Source of the DNA: a virus
Virus record (IMG/VR): IMGVR_UViG_3300017758_000074
Span: 1 to 30,150 of that record
Direction: 5' to 3' (one strand)
DNA: 30,150 nt
This document shows, in pieces, positions 14,848-22,446 of this stretch. The notes under the pieces are model-generated. The model saw only the letters and a list, made by a program, of their open reading frames with translations, had not been told where the DNA came from and ran no database searches. Numbering within the stretch: position 1 is the stretch's first letter; each line of letters opens with the position of its first letter. The translations under genes were made by a program, and so were the position numbers.

Positions 14848-15336
14848 CTAATAAAACATACTATCATTAGGGTCAAGGCCCCAAGCATCATAATAATTAG
14901 ATTTTCTAAGTTGTTGTTGTGCATTTTTTAATTTGTTCAAGTTCTGGATCATCAGCAACGGTGCTTTACCATAACTGAAACTGACTCCTTTGTGTTTGCC
15001 TTTGTTGTCAGGATGATCATACAGCATAGCATAATCAGGATTGTTTTCAAAACCCTTTTTGCAGACTGATGATAATTTTTTCTCGTTTATCTTGTAAGGA
15101 AAATATAGGACCACAATATCCAGATGAAAGATACTAAACAAAGAGCAACAATGATCAATCTGAGCCAACACATTCTTCTTCGCCATTGTGATCTGGACTT
15201 TTCTATCTTGTAAAGTTTTTTTTGCATACGGACAGATTGCTTTTCCACTCGCTTTATGAGTTTTAGCAACAACCTGTCCGATCCATTTCTCAATATCTTT
15301 ACTTCCTACGACCACTTTTCTTTTTTTTCTTCGCAC
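14848..15336 (-). CDS. Cys-containing protein, DUF1415-like pattern, 162 aa
   Basis: The core DIEKWIGQVVAKTHKASGK followed by ICPYAKK (Cys35) recalls the DUF1415-type proteins, where a W...V...CPFA motif is typical; later parts include DYAMLYDHPDNKGKHKGVSF and APLLMIQNLNKLKNAQQQLRKS. Function is unknown. The annotated GTG start at 15336 lies in an A-rich stretch in the tail of the previous gene with no good ribosome site, so a frameshift from that gene or a different start is possible. It is between portal-linked small genes and the scaffold gene and so is probably late, perhaps a virion or maturation protein. Confidence 0.6.
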   Translation of the reverse strand: MRRKKRKVVVGSKDIEKWIGQVVAKTHKASGKAICPYAKKTLQDRKVQITMAKKNVLAQIDHCCSLFSIFHLDIVVLYFPYKINEKKLSSVCKKGFENNPDYAMLYDHPDNKGKHKGVSFSYGKAPLLMIQNLNKLKNAQQQLRKSNYYDAWGLDPNDSMFY

Positions 15337-15460
15337 CCATAGGAGATCTTCTTCCAGATGATTTTGGCATCCTTCTTCCGCTTTTCTTTCCTGGCATAAC
15401 TGCCCTCCTCATTGTTGAACCCATAACGGCCTTGCCTGTTGTTGTGTTAAGGCCTGCCAT
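15299..15460 (-). CDS. Very basic peptide, 53 aa
   Basis: The start at 15460 (MAGLNTTTGK) is preferred to an in-frame upstream one at 15520 because it just overlaps the end of the 82-aa gene, as do other starts here. The peptide is rich in Lys/Arg/Ser/Gly with repeats of SGRR (three copies) and a C-terminal KKKKKSGRRK. This protamine-like composition suggests DNA binding or charge neutralisation in the head, but no family is recognised. Confidence 0.6.
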   Translation of the reverse strand: MAGLNTTTGKAVMGSTMRRAVMPGKKSGRRMPKSSGRRSPMGAKKKKKSGRRK

Positions 15461-15695
15461 TGATAGGTTGTTTTCCTTCGTTTTTTGATGGAGCATACAA
15501 CTCCAACAATTCCATTCCACGATAGTGTGCTGTCTTCTTAATGTTGATCAATGCCTTACGAGCCTTCTCAGCATAACGTCTGCTGGGTCTCTCCATAAGT
15601 TTCTCCATTGCTGAAAAGTATTCCATACATTGGACTTTTAGTTGCTCGTGTCTGGCTGACTCAACTGGTGTTCTGTAAATCTTTGCGATGCCCAT
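15447..15695 (-). CDS. Small helical protein, 82 aa
   Basis: Not recognised. Predicted as one helical hairpin from composition (ARHEQLKVQCMEYFSAMEKL, then RRYAEKARKALINIKK), basic overall. The ATG overlaps the preceding stop as TAATG. It is part of the small-protein cluster between portal and scaffold genes. Confidence 0.7.
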   Translation of the reverse strand: MGIAKIYRTPVESARHEQLKVQCMEYFSAMEKLMERPSRRYAEKARKALINIKKTAHYRGMELLELYAPSKNEGKQPINGRP

Positions 15696-15931
15696 TAATC
15701 TAAACCTTCAGGTTTTACAGGTGTGAAAGGTATTGAATGCCACGGTGCGGTGTTACCGTGTGAGTTCTTGTATGTCTCACCTGTCTGGACTGATTGTGCC
15801 CCCATAAATGTTCTCGTGCCATTGCCATATCTCTTCTTCTGTATCACCTTACAAGGTCTCCACTCTTGACCTTTCGCATAGAACTTTGAATGATGAGTCT
15901 GCGTGCCTTTGCGTGTTTTTATACCTGCCAT
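15695..15931 (-). CDS. Small basic protein, 78 aa
   Basis: Unknown. It is basic in its first half (KTRKGTQTHHSKFYAKGQEW) with Gly/Asn-rich second half. Starts 6 bases after the stop of the preceding gene. A component of the same portal-linked cluster, possibly virion-associated. Confidence 0.7.
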   Translation of the reverse strand: MAGIKTRKGTQTHHSKFYAKGQEWRPCKVIQKKRYGNGTRTFMGAQSVQTGETYKNSHGNTAPWHSIPFTPVKPEGLD

Positions 15932-15937
15932 CTAAAT

Positions 15938-16201
15938 CTACCTCCACGCTCTTATACTCCAATATGCCGGTGATAAACTCTTCTGACCTCGGACTGCTTT
16001 TAGGATTGGTTTGAATCTTGCCATAAAGGATTTTTTCCTTGCTGGTATATTCTTCTTGATGGTCATACCTTGCTGACCAAATCTTACTATATTGACTTTA
16101 CCTGATTTTTGATTACGAACATACACGGCACTTTTCTTTGATCCGCTTGGTGTTCTGAATGGTTTATTGAGTGTTACTTTCCGTCCCTGATACGTCGCCA
16201 T
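15938..16201 (-). CDS. Small basic protein of a widespread phage family, 87 aa
   Basis: The ATG at 16201 is chosen over the one at 16213 since GGAGGTG lies 5 bases before it. The patterns GRKVTLNKPFRTPSGSKKSAVYV, KVNIVRFGQQGM, IKKNIPARKKSFMARF and the C-terminal YWSIRAW match, in my recollection, a family of small phage proteins (xVxFGxxxMxIKKxxPxRxKSFxARxxC...YWSxRxW). The usual ARHxCD element near residue 65 has been lost here. Role is not established. It overlaps the portal gene's end by 38 bases. Confidence 0.68.
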   Translation of the reverse strand: MATYQGRKVTLNKPFRTPSGSKKSAVYVRNQKSGKVNIVRFGQQGMTIKKNIPARKKSFMARFKPILKAVRGQKSLSPAYWSIRAWR

Positions 16202-17744
16202 TGGCACCTCCATTAAAAAATGTTTTTATTTCTGGATGTAACTCCATAATCTGTTCATCCGTATAACCTTGTGAAACCATTTCTCTCATATGTTTGATCA
16301 TTGCATCTGGTGAAGTCATTGGTGGATGTGTCATTCCTGTTTGTGGTGCTGGTTGATTTAATTTGTCAATAAGTTCTTGTCTGGCATCGTCGTCAGTCTC
16401 TACTATATCAACAATCTTCTCATCAATAATTTGTTTGATGGCAGGATCCTCTGGTTTTGTGTCTGCCGCTTTCTTCAATATATCCATTTCATAACTTCTG
16501 TCTCTGATGTTGAATATAGTTGGATATTTCACTTCTCCATCCCAATTGATGTTTTGGAATTGACCAAACAATCTAAAGATGTGTTCTTCAGCAAGTTGTA
16601 AGTTCTTTGCCTTGTCAATTAATTTTGTATCTAATTGAAGCATCTCAGTTTGTAAAGCAATACCACTCATTGATCTTTGTTCTATCGCTCTAACAGATCC
16701 TAAGTGTCCCATTCTGTCAATTGCTTTAACTTTGTTTTCAATAGATGAAAGAATCATATCAATTGATTGACCACTTGGTTGTAGGAGTTGTGGTCTAAGT
16801 CCAGGATCAAGTTCATTAGGCATTGTTATGATTGAACCTGCTCCAGCACCTGCTTCTGTGTCAATAGTTTTTACAAGTGTAGGATGTCCTGATATTCTGA
16901 TCGTTTGCTCTATCTCAGACAGTTCATTGTAAATTGCATTCTGCATATCCGCTATGTCGTTTATGTCTGACACACCAATACCTCTTGTTGGTGATCTGCC
17001 AGCATACACGAATACCGCTGGAACTTTGCCCAAAGGATTAGGCATATCTTCCATTAATCTTAATTTTTCTTTTTTGTCAGGATTGTATTCTTCTACATAC
17101 ACTCTATCTTTTGTGAATGTTCTAAGATAGTATTTTGTTGTCTGTTGGTATGCTCTCTGTTCTTGTTCAAACAATCTAACAAAACTTAATTCGTATAATC
17201 CATTAGGTAGTCTTTCAAACTCCCAGTCTAATATGTTTGGTGGAGTGTAAATTGAAACGTAAGGTCTTAGACCTTGTTGTAATTCTTCGGCTCTTGTGCC
17301 TGCTTGTGTGTTAGGCTTATCTACTAAAATTAATGAATGTCCGTAGATGCTTGACTGGATATTGACATCTCTCATAAACTGATTGAAATCTCTGCCTTCA
17401 AGGTCAGCATCTTTAAGGAATGCTTCTACCTCAGGCATACCTTCCATATTGCCAAACATTCTTTTAGGATCATTTCTAAACAGGAAACTGTTATAAATGT
17501 GAATTATTGATTTACAATGATTATCTAAAGGTGTCTGTGCTATTCTGCCAACATACTCAGATGAGTTCTCCATCACATACTTGGTTAGATAATTTCCCAT
17601 TCTGTAATGGGCACCACCGCTGTATGATCTTTCTAAGAAGTTCCATCTGTTGATGTAATTCACATACTCGTCGTGTAAAGGAATACCATCAAAGTTTGGA
17701 GTCCCGTAATTTGTCATTGTGTTGGTTAAACTATAATCTGCCAT
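16164..17744 (-). CDS. Portal protein, 526 aa
   Basis: The dodecameric channel through which DNA is packaged and ejected. Size, position right after the large terminase and conserved segments support it: HDEYVNYINRWNFLERSYSGG near the start, an IYGHSLILVDKP strand-turn (about 132-144), the PPNILDWEFER element, FVYAGRSPTRGIGVSDINDIADMQN stem entry (about 246-270), and the RAIEQRSMSGIALQTE helix (about 353-368). The pattern is nearest to DUF4055/SPP1 gp6-like portals. The C-terminal tail is Pro/Met-rich (TGMTHPPMTSPDAMI). Start overlaps the terminase end by 14 bases. Confidence 0.9.
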   Translation of the reverse strand: MADYSLTNTMTNYGTPNFDGIPLHDEYVNYINRWNFLERSYSGGAHYRMGNYLTKYVMENSSEYVGRIAQTPLDNHCKSIIHIYNSFLFRNDPKRMFGNMEGMPEVEAFLKDADLEGRDFNQFMRDVNIQSSIYGHSLILVDKPNTQAGTRAEELQQGLRPYVSIYTPPNILDWEFERLPNGLYELSFVRLFEQEQRAYQQTTKYYLRTFTKDRVYVEEYNPDKKEKLRLMEDMPNPLGKVPAVFVYAGRSPTRGIGVSDINDIADMQNAIYNELSEIEQTIRISGHPTLVKTIDTEAGAGAGSIITMPNELDPGLRPQLLQPSGQSIDMILSSIENKVKAIDRMGHLGSVRAIEQRSMSGIALQTEMLQLDTKLIDKAKNLQLAEEHIFRLFGQFQNINWDGEVKYPTIFNIRDRSYEMDILKKAADTKPEDPAIKQIIDEKIVDIVETDDDARQELIDKLNQPAPQTGMTHPPMTSPDAMIKHMREMVSQGYTDEQIMELHPEIKTFFNGGANGDVSGTESNTQ

Positions 17745-18984
17745 TCATCACTCCTGTTTGAAAATTGAATCTTTGTGGTTCTACTTGTTCTCTGTTCTTG
17801 ACTATTGGATAAAGAAAACTTATCAAATATCCTAAACTGTCGTTTAAATGATCCCATCCTTCATCCTTTGTCGGCAAGTTTGTTCCTGCTTTGTATGTGT
17901 GTCTTATTAAACTATTTATTGAGTTCTTTGCTTTAGGGTCTATTATAACCCCTCTAATGCCCAAGGCATTACACAACTTACTATTGACACAATTGATCCT
18001 GTCTCTGATACTCATATGTCTGCTTGGCATCTTAACAATGAAGCCTGCGTTCTGAAGTATAGAAGCATCCGTCCTTCTTGCTGAACTGGTTCGTCTTTGC
18101 CTTGCGGCAGGATCAGGATATGCAAATATTTTTTTACCAGGATACCTTCTGTGGATCTCTTCAGCCAGTTCATCTGTGTTTGAACTCCATATCTGTATTT
18201 CATCAAACACATAAACGATATCATTCCTGATGTAAGACACTGACGCACTCATAGGATTCAAGTTGAAGTCTATGCCTATGTGTAGTGCTGTGATGTCCTC
18301 TGGTATTTCAACGTTTTTAACATTGTGCTTGATGTCAAAGCCATAATATATGATTCCTGAATATGTCTCAAATGTTGCTTCGTATTCTTGCCTAAATGTT
18401 TTAGCATCTAAATCTTTCTTTGCTTGTTCTATCTCAGCATCTGGAACCCATCCACCATCTATGGTAGTGAATTGCCAACTCTGCCAATTCTCATCAGTGG
18501 TCTTTTGTCCCTGTTGATATAGGTCGTGGAACCAATTCAACCCACGTGGTGTTCCTGTGAAGAAAACGTGTCCACCCGTGTCTGATAATGTTGGACGTAG
18601 AACTTCGTGCCAAGCATACTCGTCTATGTCAGCCGCTTCGTCAATTACCAAATAATCAAGTCCAACTCCACGCAGTGACTGGGGATTGTCCGCACCTCGC
18701 AAACATATCCTTGAACCATTACGTAGGAATATTGTAAGTTCTGCTTCGTTGATTTTTCTGATCCAGTTCAGATCATTCAATACTTTTTTGATTTGCAACC
18801 ATACCGTTTGTTTTGCTTGTCTGTATGATGGTGCCACATACCAACACAGTTTCTCAGGATTCCTTGCGAAATAACAAAGTTGTCTGATAGCAAGTGTGGT
18901 CTTGCCAAATCTTCTTCCTGTAACTAAAACTTTGAATCGTGCTGGATGTTCAGCAACTCTTTTCTGCGGTGCAGATAATTTCAT
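17731..18984 (-). CDS. terL: Terminase large subunit, 417 aa
   Basis: DNA packaging ATPase and headful or cos nuclease. Visible motifs: Walker A GRRFGKT (23-29), Walker B YLVIDE (111-116), coupling motif FTGTP (142-146), nuclease Asp239 in HIGIDFNLNP, VFDEIQ (259-264) and Asp291 in YPDPA. The order and spacing are those of a complete terminase of about normal, slightly short length. The ATG overlaps the small subunit stop (TAATG). The nuclease and ATPase motifs all appear intact. Confidence 0.96.
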   Translation of the reverse strand: MKLSAPQKRVAEHPARFKVLVTGRRFGKTTLAIRQLCYFARNPEKLCWYVAPSYRQAKQTVWLQIKKVLNDLNWIRKINEAELTIFLRNGSRICLRGADNPQSLRGVGLDYLVIDEAADIDEYAWHEVLRPTLSDTGGHVFFTGTPRGLNWFHDLYQQGQKTTDENWQSWQFTTIDGGWVPDAEIEQAKKDLDAKTFRQEYEATFETYSGIIYYGFDIKHNVKNVEIPEDITALHIGIDFNLNPMSASVSYIRNDIVYVFDEIQIWSSNTDELAEEIHRRYPGKKIFAYPDPAARQRRTSSARRTDASILQNAGFIVKMPSRHMSIRDRINCVNSKLCNALGIRGVIIDPKAKNSINSLIRHTYKAGTNLPTKDEGWDHLNDSLGYLISFLYPIVKNREQVEPQRFNFQTGVMNGRL

Positions 18985-19295
18985 TAGGCATCTTCAGGCC
19001 AAGGTAAAGGATCATTGTTCTCAGTCTCGCTTGGTGAATCTTGTTGTCCAAGATACTGCTTGGCTAAGAAGATCAACATTCTAACGTCTTTGTCTTTGGT
19101 TGCCTTAGAATACTGAGCACGTCTTATACCCATCTTTCCTTCTGCTCTGCCTCTCTCGATAATGTCTGTGTAACGTTTCTTTAGATTATCAACGCTGGTG
19201 TTAAGAACCATAGCAATCTCTTCATAGGAACACATTATAGAAGCAAGTCGCTCTATCATATCCTTGTCTAATTTGTATGTTCTTGCCTTAGCCAT
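18984..19295 (-). CDS. terS: Terminase small subunit-like protein, 103 aa
   Basis: Contains a helix-turn-helix (about residues 17-42, SYEEIAMVLNTSVDNLKKRY) followed by the EGKMGIRRAQYSKATKDKDVRMLIFLAKQYLGQQD stretch (split about 52-87), which is typical of small terminase proteins and related DNA-recognition proteins. It is directly upstream of the large subunit and coupled to it. It selects genome DNA for packaging. Confidence 0.82.
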   Translation of the reverse strand: MAKARTYKLDKDMIERLASIMCSYEEIAMVLNTSVDNLKKRYTDIIERGRAEGKMGIRRAQYSKATKDKDVRMLIFLAKQYLGQQDSPSETENNDPLPWPEDA

Positions 19296-19642
19296 TATAA
19301 AGTCTTCTCCCTTATAATTACTCTGAAACTTCTTGCGTCTGTGTCACCTTGTTGTGTGACTATCGTAATTTTGATTGTATAAACATTTTGCACACTACCA
19401 CCTGATACCCTTACATTTACTAAATTGCCTCCTGTGATATTAACATCTGCTATTGCACTTGTCGGTAATTGTAATGGAGCGGCATCACCAGTCACTGTGC
19501 TGATTGCCACAGTTGCTGATGTTATAGTATCTCCCGCGGCCAAGTAATCTGTAAAATCTAAACCGTATTGAATATTTGATGCTGGGTCCTTCGTAGCGAA
19601 GAGTCCATCTCGATCACTTCTAAATCCTGTCAAGTTCGCCAT
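19295..19642 (-). CDS. Fibre-tail adaptor-like protein, 115 aa
   Basis: The beta-rich pattern with DPASNIQYGLDFTDYLAAGDTITSATVAIS-type start (cut to residues about 18-48) and VYTIKITIVTQQGDTDARSFRVIIREK at the end resembles the phage fibre-tail adaptor family, whose members join fibre proteins to the tail. It is next to the 625-aa structural protein and fibre genes. Coupled by TAATG on both sides. Confidence 0.7.
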   Translation of the reverse strand: MANLTGFRSDRDGLFATKDPASNIQYGLDFTDYLAAGDTITSATVAISTVTGDAAPLQLPTSAIADVNITGGNLVNVRVSGGSVQNVYTIKITIVTQQGDTDARSFRVIIREKTL

Positions 19643-21519
19643 TATACTTCTGCCCTTATTTTTGGTGTAACAAATCTGTCTTTAATTGGAGGTATTCTCA
19701 ATTTGTGTCTCCTTGTTTCTTGTGATACCATATGTGTCCTTGTTTCTGCAACAACTTTATTTACTCTATTTTCTTGATCAATCGCAGTTATGCGTGTATC
19801 TGCGCCAATAGTTACTATTCTTGTCTCTTTTAAAACTTTTGCGATGTTGTGTGGATCTGCTTGATAATATAATTTTCCAGTGACCAATTTGCTTGCCAAT
19901 GCTGGTAACACTAACTGATACGGCCCTAATCTTCTTGATGGTATCGTATCTGGTTGTGTAAATGCCGATGTAAAAGTTAATTGGTATGGTCCTCTTCTAT
20001 GCGTCGGAGTTATAGCAAAACCAAATGCTGAACTTAACGCAGTCTCTCCACTGAATGTTGCGTTGGCTGTTAATACAGGAGTAAAAGCACCTGTTATTGT
20101 TACCGCGGATGGTTGATCGAATATTATAGTATCTGATAATGTTGGACTAAATGCTGATGATATATTACAAAAACCTTGTAACACACCTGCCGCTTGTAGA
20201 TCACCTGTGACCGTAACCGTTAAGTCTGCCTCACCTCTCTGCTCGAATGCTGAATTATCAACTAAACTAAATGCTGAACTTAAATCACTCGCACCAGAAG
20301 GTTTAAATTGGACATCTGTAAGATCTATTGTTGCTGTATTGACAAGGTTATAACTTCTTGCCCATACATTAAGATCCCATTCATCCCAACTTTCTAAAAC
20401 ACTTCCCCAGGTATTATCTGGCCAACTTTCCCAGGCTACCTGATCAAAGTCTTCCCAGGTATTGTCATTTGCCAATGCTATGGCATTGACGGTATCCCAG
20501 GTATAGTCACCACCTATATCATATATGGCATTACCTTGCGGACTTGAAGAAGTTGTATTTGATAATGATGATTCACCTTGTATGTCTATTTGTAACCTTG
20601 GTATGATTGTTATACTTGTTGATGTCGAATAACTTTCAACTGGCAATAATACCAGGTTATTCGTAGATGATATTATATCAGATACAACAGATAAACTTTT
20701 TGTTACATCTGAAATATACTTTGGTGTAACTGCTAATGTGGATACCGTTGAAGGTGTCGCAGTTGCTAATTTTAAATTGACAGAATCTTCAACAATTCCA
20801 AAACTACTTGACGGACTTGACTCTCCAAACTTTGTGACCAGAGCCGTTGCGGACATAGTTGCCGCTACATTAATTGGATCAATTGAATCACCATTTAAAC
20901 CATCTATTACGTGGTTGTCTGCTTCCCATTTCCTGTTAAGACTGCCTGCTGGACCTGTATTGGCCTCCAAGACCATATTGGATAATTGTAAAGATATACT
21001 ATGAAGACCATTACTATTGTTATTGGATGTGTTTATTTGAATACTAAGATTACATTCGTCAGCAACAATGTCATCTTGGTTGGCTGTCACCGTAGTCACA
21101 GCACTTCCAGTCTGTGTTAAAGTATCAAGGCCAATACTTGGACGACTTAAAAATGGCCAATCTATAATTGATATTCCGAAAGCATCACCTCCAGTATAAT
21201 CTATATCGAATATAACACCTAAACCACCACCTGTTGATGATACGGTTATGTTGGGCCTACATAAAAAATTGACAATACACCGTTCTGGTGGTATGTTATA
21301 TAAATCGTCTGTGGTTTTTAAATCAACTTCCCAATGAACTTTGAATCCTTGTGAATTATGATTGCTGTTTGAAAGACCTATCGTCCTTGTCGCACTGGCT
21401 CCCGTGCCGACTCCTCCGCCAAAGGCCGTGCCACCACCTGATGTAGAGAATGATGTAAAACCTACATCTGGATCTGATGTATCACTTACCTCTCGTCTTA
21501 TTATTCGGGTCGTAGTCAT
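19642..21519 (-). CDS. Large structural/fibre-associated protein, 625 aa
   Basis: The protein is Ser/Thr-rich and beta-rich and located among fibre genes. It has a Trp-rich block near residues 345-395 (repeated TWEDF, AWESWPDNTW, WDEWDLNVW pieces), then an immunoglobulin-like-looking region, two RRxGPYQL motifs, and a C-terminal block (about 565-609) of five 9-residue repeats beginning [E/D][T/N]R. The final 16 residues are basic. This is likely a virion surface or fibre-linking protein. No enzyme domain is visible. GGGAGG precedes the ATG. Confidence 0.68.
   Translation of the reverse strand: MTTTRIIRREVSDTSDPDVGFTSFSTSGGGTAFGGGVGTGASATRTIGLSNSNHNSQGFKVHWEVDLKTTDDLYNIPPERCIVNFLCRPNITVSSTGGGLGVIFDIDYTGGDAFGISIIDWPFLSRPSIGLDTLTQTGSAVTTVTANQDDIVADECNLSIQINTSNNNSNGLHSISLQLSNMVLEANTGPAGSLNRKWEADNHVIDGLNGDSIDPINVAATMSATALVTKFGESSPSSSFGIVEDSVNLKLATATPSTVSTLAVTPKYISDVTKSLSVVSDIISSTNNLVLLPVESYSTSTSITIIPRLQIDIQGESSLSNTTSSSPQGNAIYDIGGDYTWDTVNAIALANDNTWEDFDQVAWESWPDNTWGSVLESWDEWDLNVWARSYNLVNTATIDLTDVQFKPSGASDLSSAFSLVDNSAFEQRGEADLTVTVTGDLQAAGVLQGFCNISSAFSPTLSDTIIFDQPSAVTITGAFTPVLTANATFSGETALSSAFGFAITPTHRRGPYQLTFTSAFTQPDTIPSRRLGPYQLVLPALASKLVTGKLYYQADPHNIAKVLKETRIVTIGADTRITAIDQENRVNKVVAETRTHMVSQETRRHKLRIPPIKDRFVTPKIRAEV
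19693..19827 (-). repeat. Five 9-codon repeats ([E/D][T/N]Rxxxxxx)
   Basis: Within the 625-aa gene: ETRIVTIGA, DTRITAIDQ, ENRVNKVVA, ETRTHMVSQ, ETRRHKLRI in direct succession. The nine-residue register with Arg at position 3 suggests a repetitive beta structure or a trimer stalk. Confidence 0.75.
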
Positions 21520-21536
21520 TAGACACCTCCCTAATA

Positions 21537-22031
21537 TTAAGCAAGACTAATCGATAAATTGCCAGAACTGATTGTAAATTGGTCTCCTGATGAAACCGTT
21601 TTTGAAGTTGTTAATGCACCGTAAAACAAAACGTTACCACTTGTTGACGCATCCATCAATGCCAGGTGAGTTACAACTTGTCCAGTTGAACCTGCTGTCT
21701 GATAGTTTGCTGTCGCTACTGGGAATGATACCGTCTGATTTGAACTTATCGTTCCTGTAGTTGAAGCACCTGCGTTTGCAAATGTGATTGTTTGTCTTGC
21801 ATATGAACCATTATTAATTTCGTAGTATCCGAATTTTGATGTTGCGTCTGTTCCTGAAGTGTTTGACTCCAGTGTTGCCGCTACACCTGATCCTGAATCT
21901 GCGAATAATGCCACATAAACGGTTGCTGGTGGAGTATAACCTCTACCTGAACCAACTGTCAAAGAACCGTTCCCAAAATTAAGAACGTGATCTAATAATT
22001 TGTCTTCTAAATAATTTGAAGCCGCACTCAT
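21537..22031 (-). CDS. Phage tail fibre-type protein, 164 aa
   Basis: Matches in style the widespread small fibre family with an S-x-YLED-x-LLDHVL start, ATVYVALFADS, YARQTITFA, VTHLALMDASTSGNVLFYGALT and a DQFTISSGNLSISLA end. These are trimeric or particle-surface proteins of unknown receptor. It is the first gene after a perfect TATAAATA promoter (22066-22073), so it heads its own message through adaptor and terminase genes or further. Confidence 0.78.
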   Translation of the reverse strand: MSAASNYLEDKLLDHVLNFGNGSLTVGSGRGYTPPATVYVALFADSGSGVAATLESNTSGTDATSKFGYYEINNGSYARQTITFANAGASTTGTISSNQTVSFPVATANYQTAGSTGQVVTHLALMDASTSGNVLFYGALTTSKTVSSGDQFTISSGNLSISLA

Positions 22032-22050
22032 TATTGTTTCTCCTTTGTTT

Positions 22051-22060
22051 GTAATATTAC
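22051..22060 (-). other. Leader palindrome GTAATATTAC
   Basis: A 10-base perfect palindrome just after the TATAAATA at 22066. It can form only a small stem in RNA, but matches the position of the stems after the other late-type promoters. It may be coincidental in AT-rich DNA. Confidence 0.3.
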
Positions 22061-22065
22061 GTTAG

Positions 22066-22073
22066 TATTTATA
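22066..22073 (-). promoter_or_regulatory. T4-late-type promoter TATAAATA before the 164-aa fibre gene
   Basis: Exact consensus on the coding strand followed by CTAACG, 35 bases before the ATG. It sits in the 63-base gap after the 58-aa gene. Confidence 0.7.
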
Positions 22074-22094
22074 TGAAGCCTATGTATCAAGCCT

Positions 22095-22271
22095 TTAACT
22101 TCCCATTTGTGCTATCTTTTGAGCAAATGCCTTAAGACTAAAAGGAACAGCATCTCTTTCTTCCATATGGGAGTTTTTTATCTGCTCGAATAAGTCGTTT
22201 TTTTCTACAAAATTAGTTTCTTCTTCGTCAAAGGTTGTCAAACCTTTTTCAAACACACACCATTTATCCAT
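22095..22271 (-). CDS. Small acidic hypothetical protein, 58 aa
   Basis: ORF starting MDKWCVFEKGLTTFDEEETN and ending FAQKIAQMGS. The ATG overlaps the TAA of the 60-aa gene (ATGGATAA), the same coupling used by its neighbours, and it fills an otherwise unexplained gap. It is acidic and helical. Not recognised; probably a fibre accessory or chaperone by context. Confidence 0.75.
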   Translation of the reverse strand: MDKWCVFEKGLTTFDEEETNFVEKNDLFEQIKNSHMEERDAVPFSLKAFAQKIAQMGS

Positions 22272-22446
22272 TGAAACTTGTCCCTACTGATGGAGTCGTC
22301 CAACTGCCATCTATCTGTTCTTCAATTGAAAAACTATGATTTAATGGATCACCTGTTGGTGCTTTGTCTTTTGCCCACGTGACCATTGCCGCTTGGCTGT
22401 CAAATTCATACCACTTGCTGTCGTCTTGCCAGTATATTCTCCACAT
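22264..22446 (-). CDS. Small protein next to LamG gene, 60 aa
   Basis: Not recognised. It is aromatic-rich (MWRIYWQDDSKWYEFDSQ start) and looks like a small beta domain. The ATG overlaps the stop of the LamG-like gene as TAATG. It may be a small receptor-side component, assembly factor or a truncated fibre module. Confidence 0.7.
   Translation of the reverse strand: MWRIYWQDDSKWYEFDSQAAMVTWAKDKAPTGDPLNHSFSIEEQIDGSWTTPSVGTSFNG

Noticed and set aside
15087-15293. 68-codon ORF with a C-terminal membrane segment inside the 162-aa gene (same strand, other frame)
   Set aside because: It could look like a holin, but it starts with TTG within a gene whose own frame has a recognisable motif. I see no support for overprinting; it might be revisited since no holin was found.
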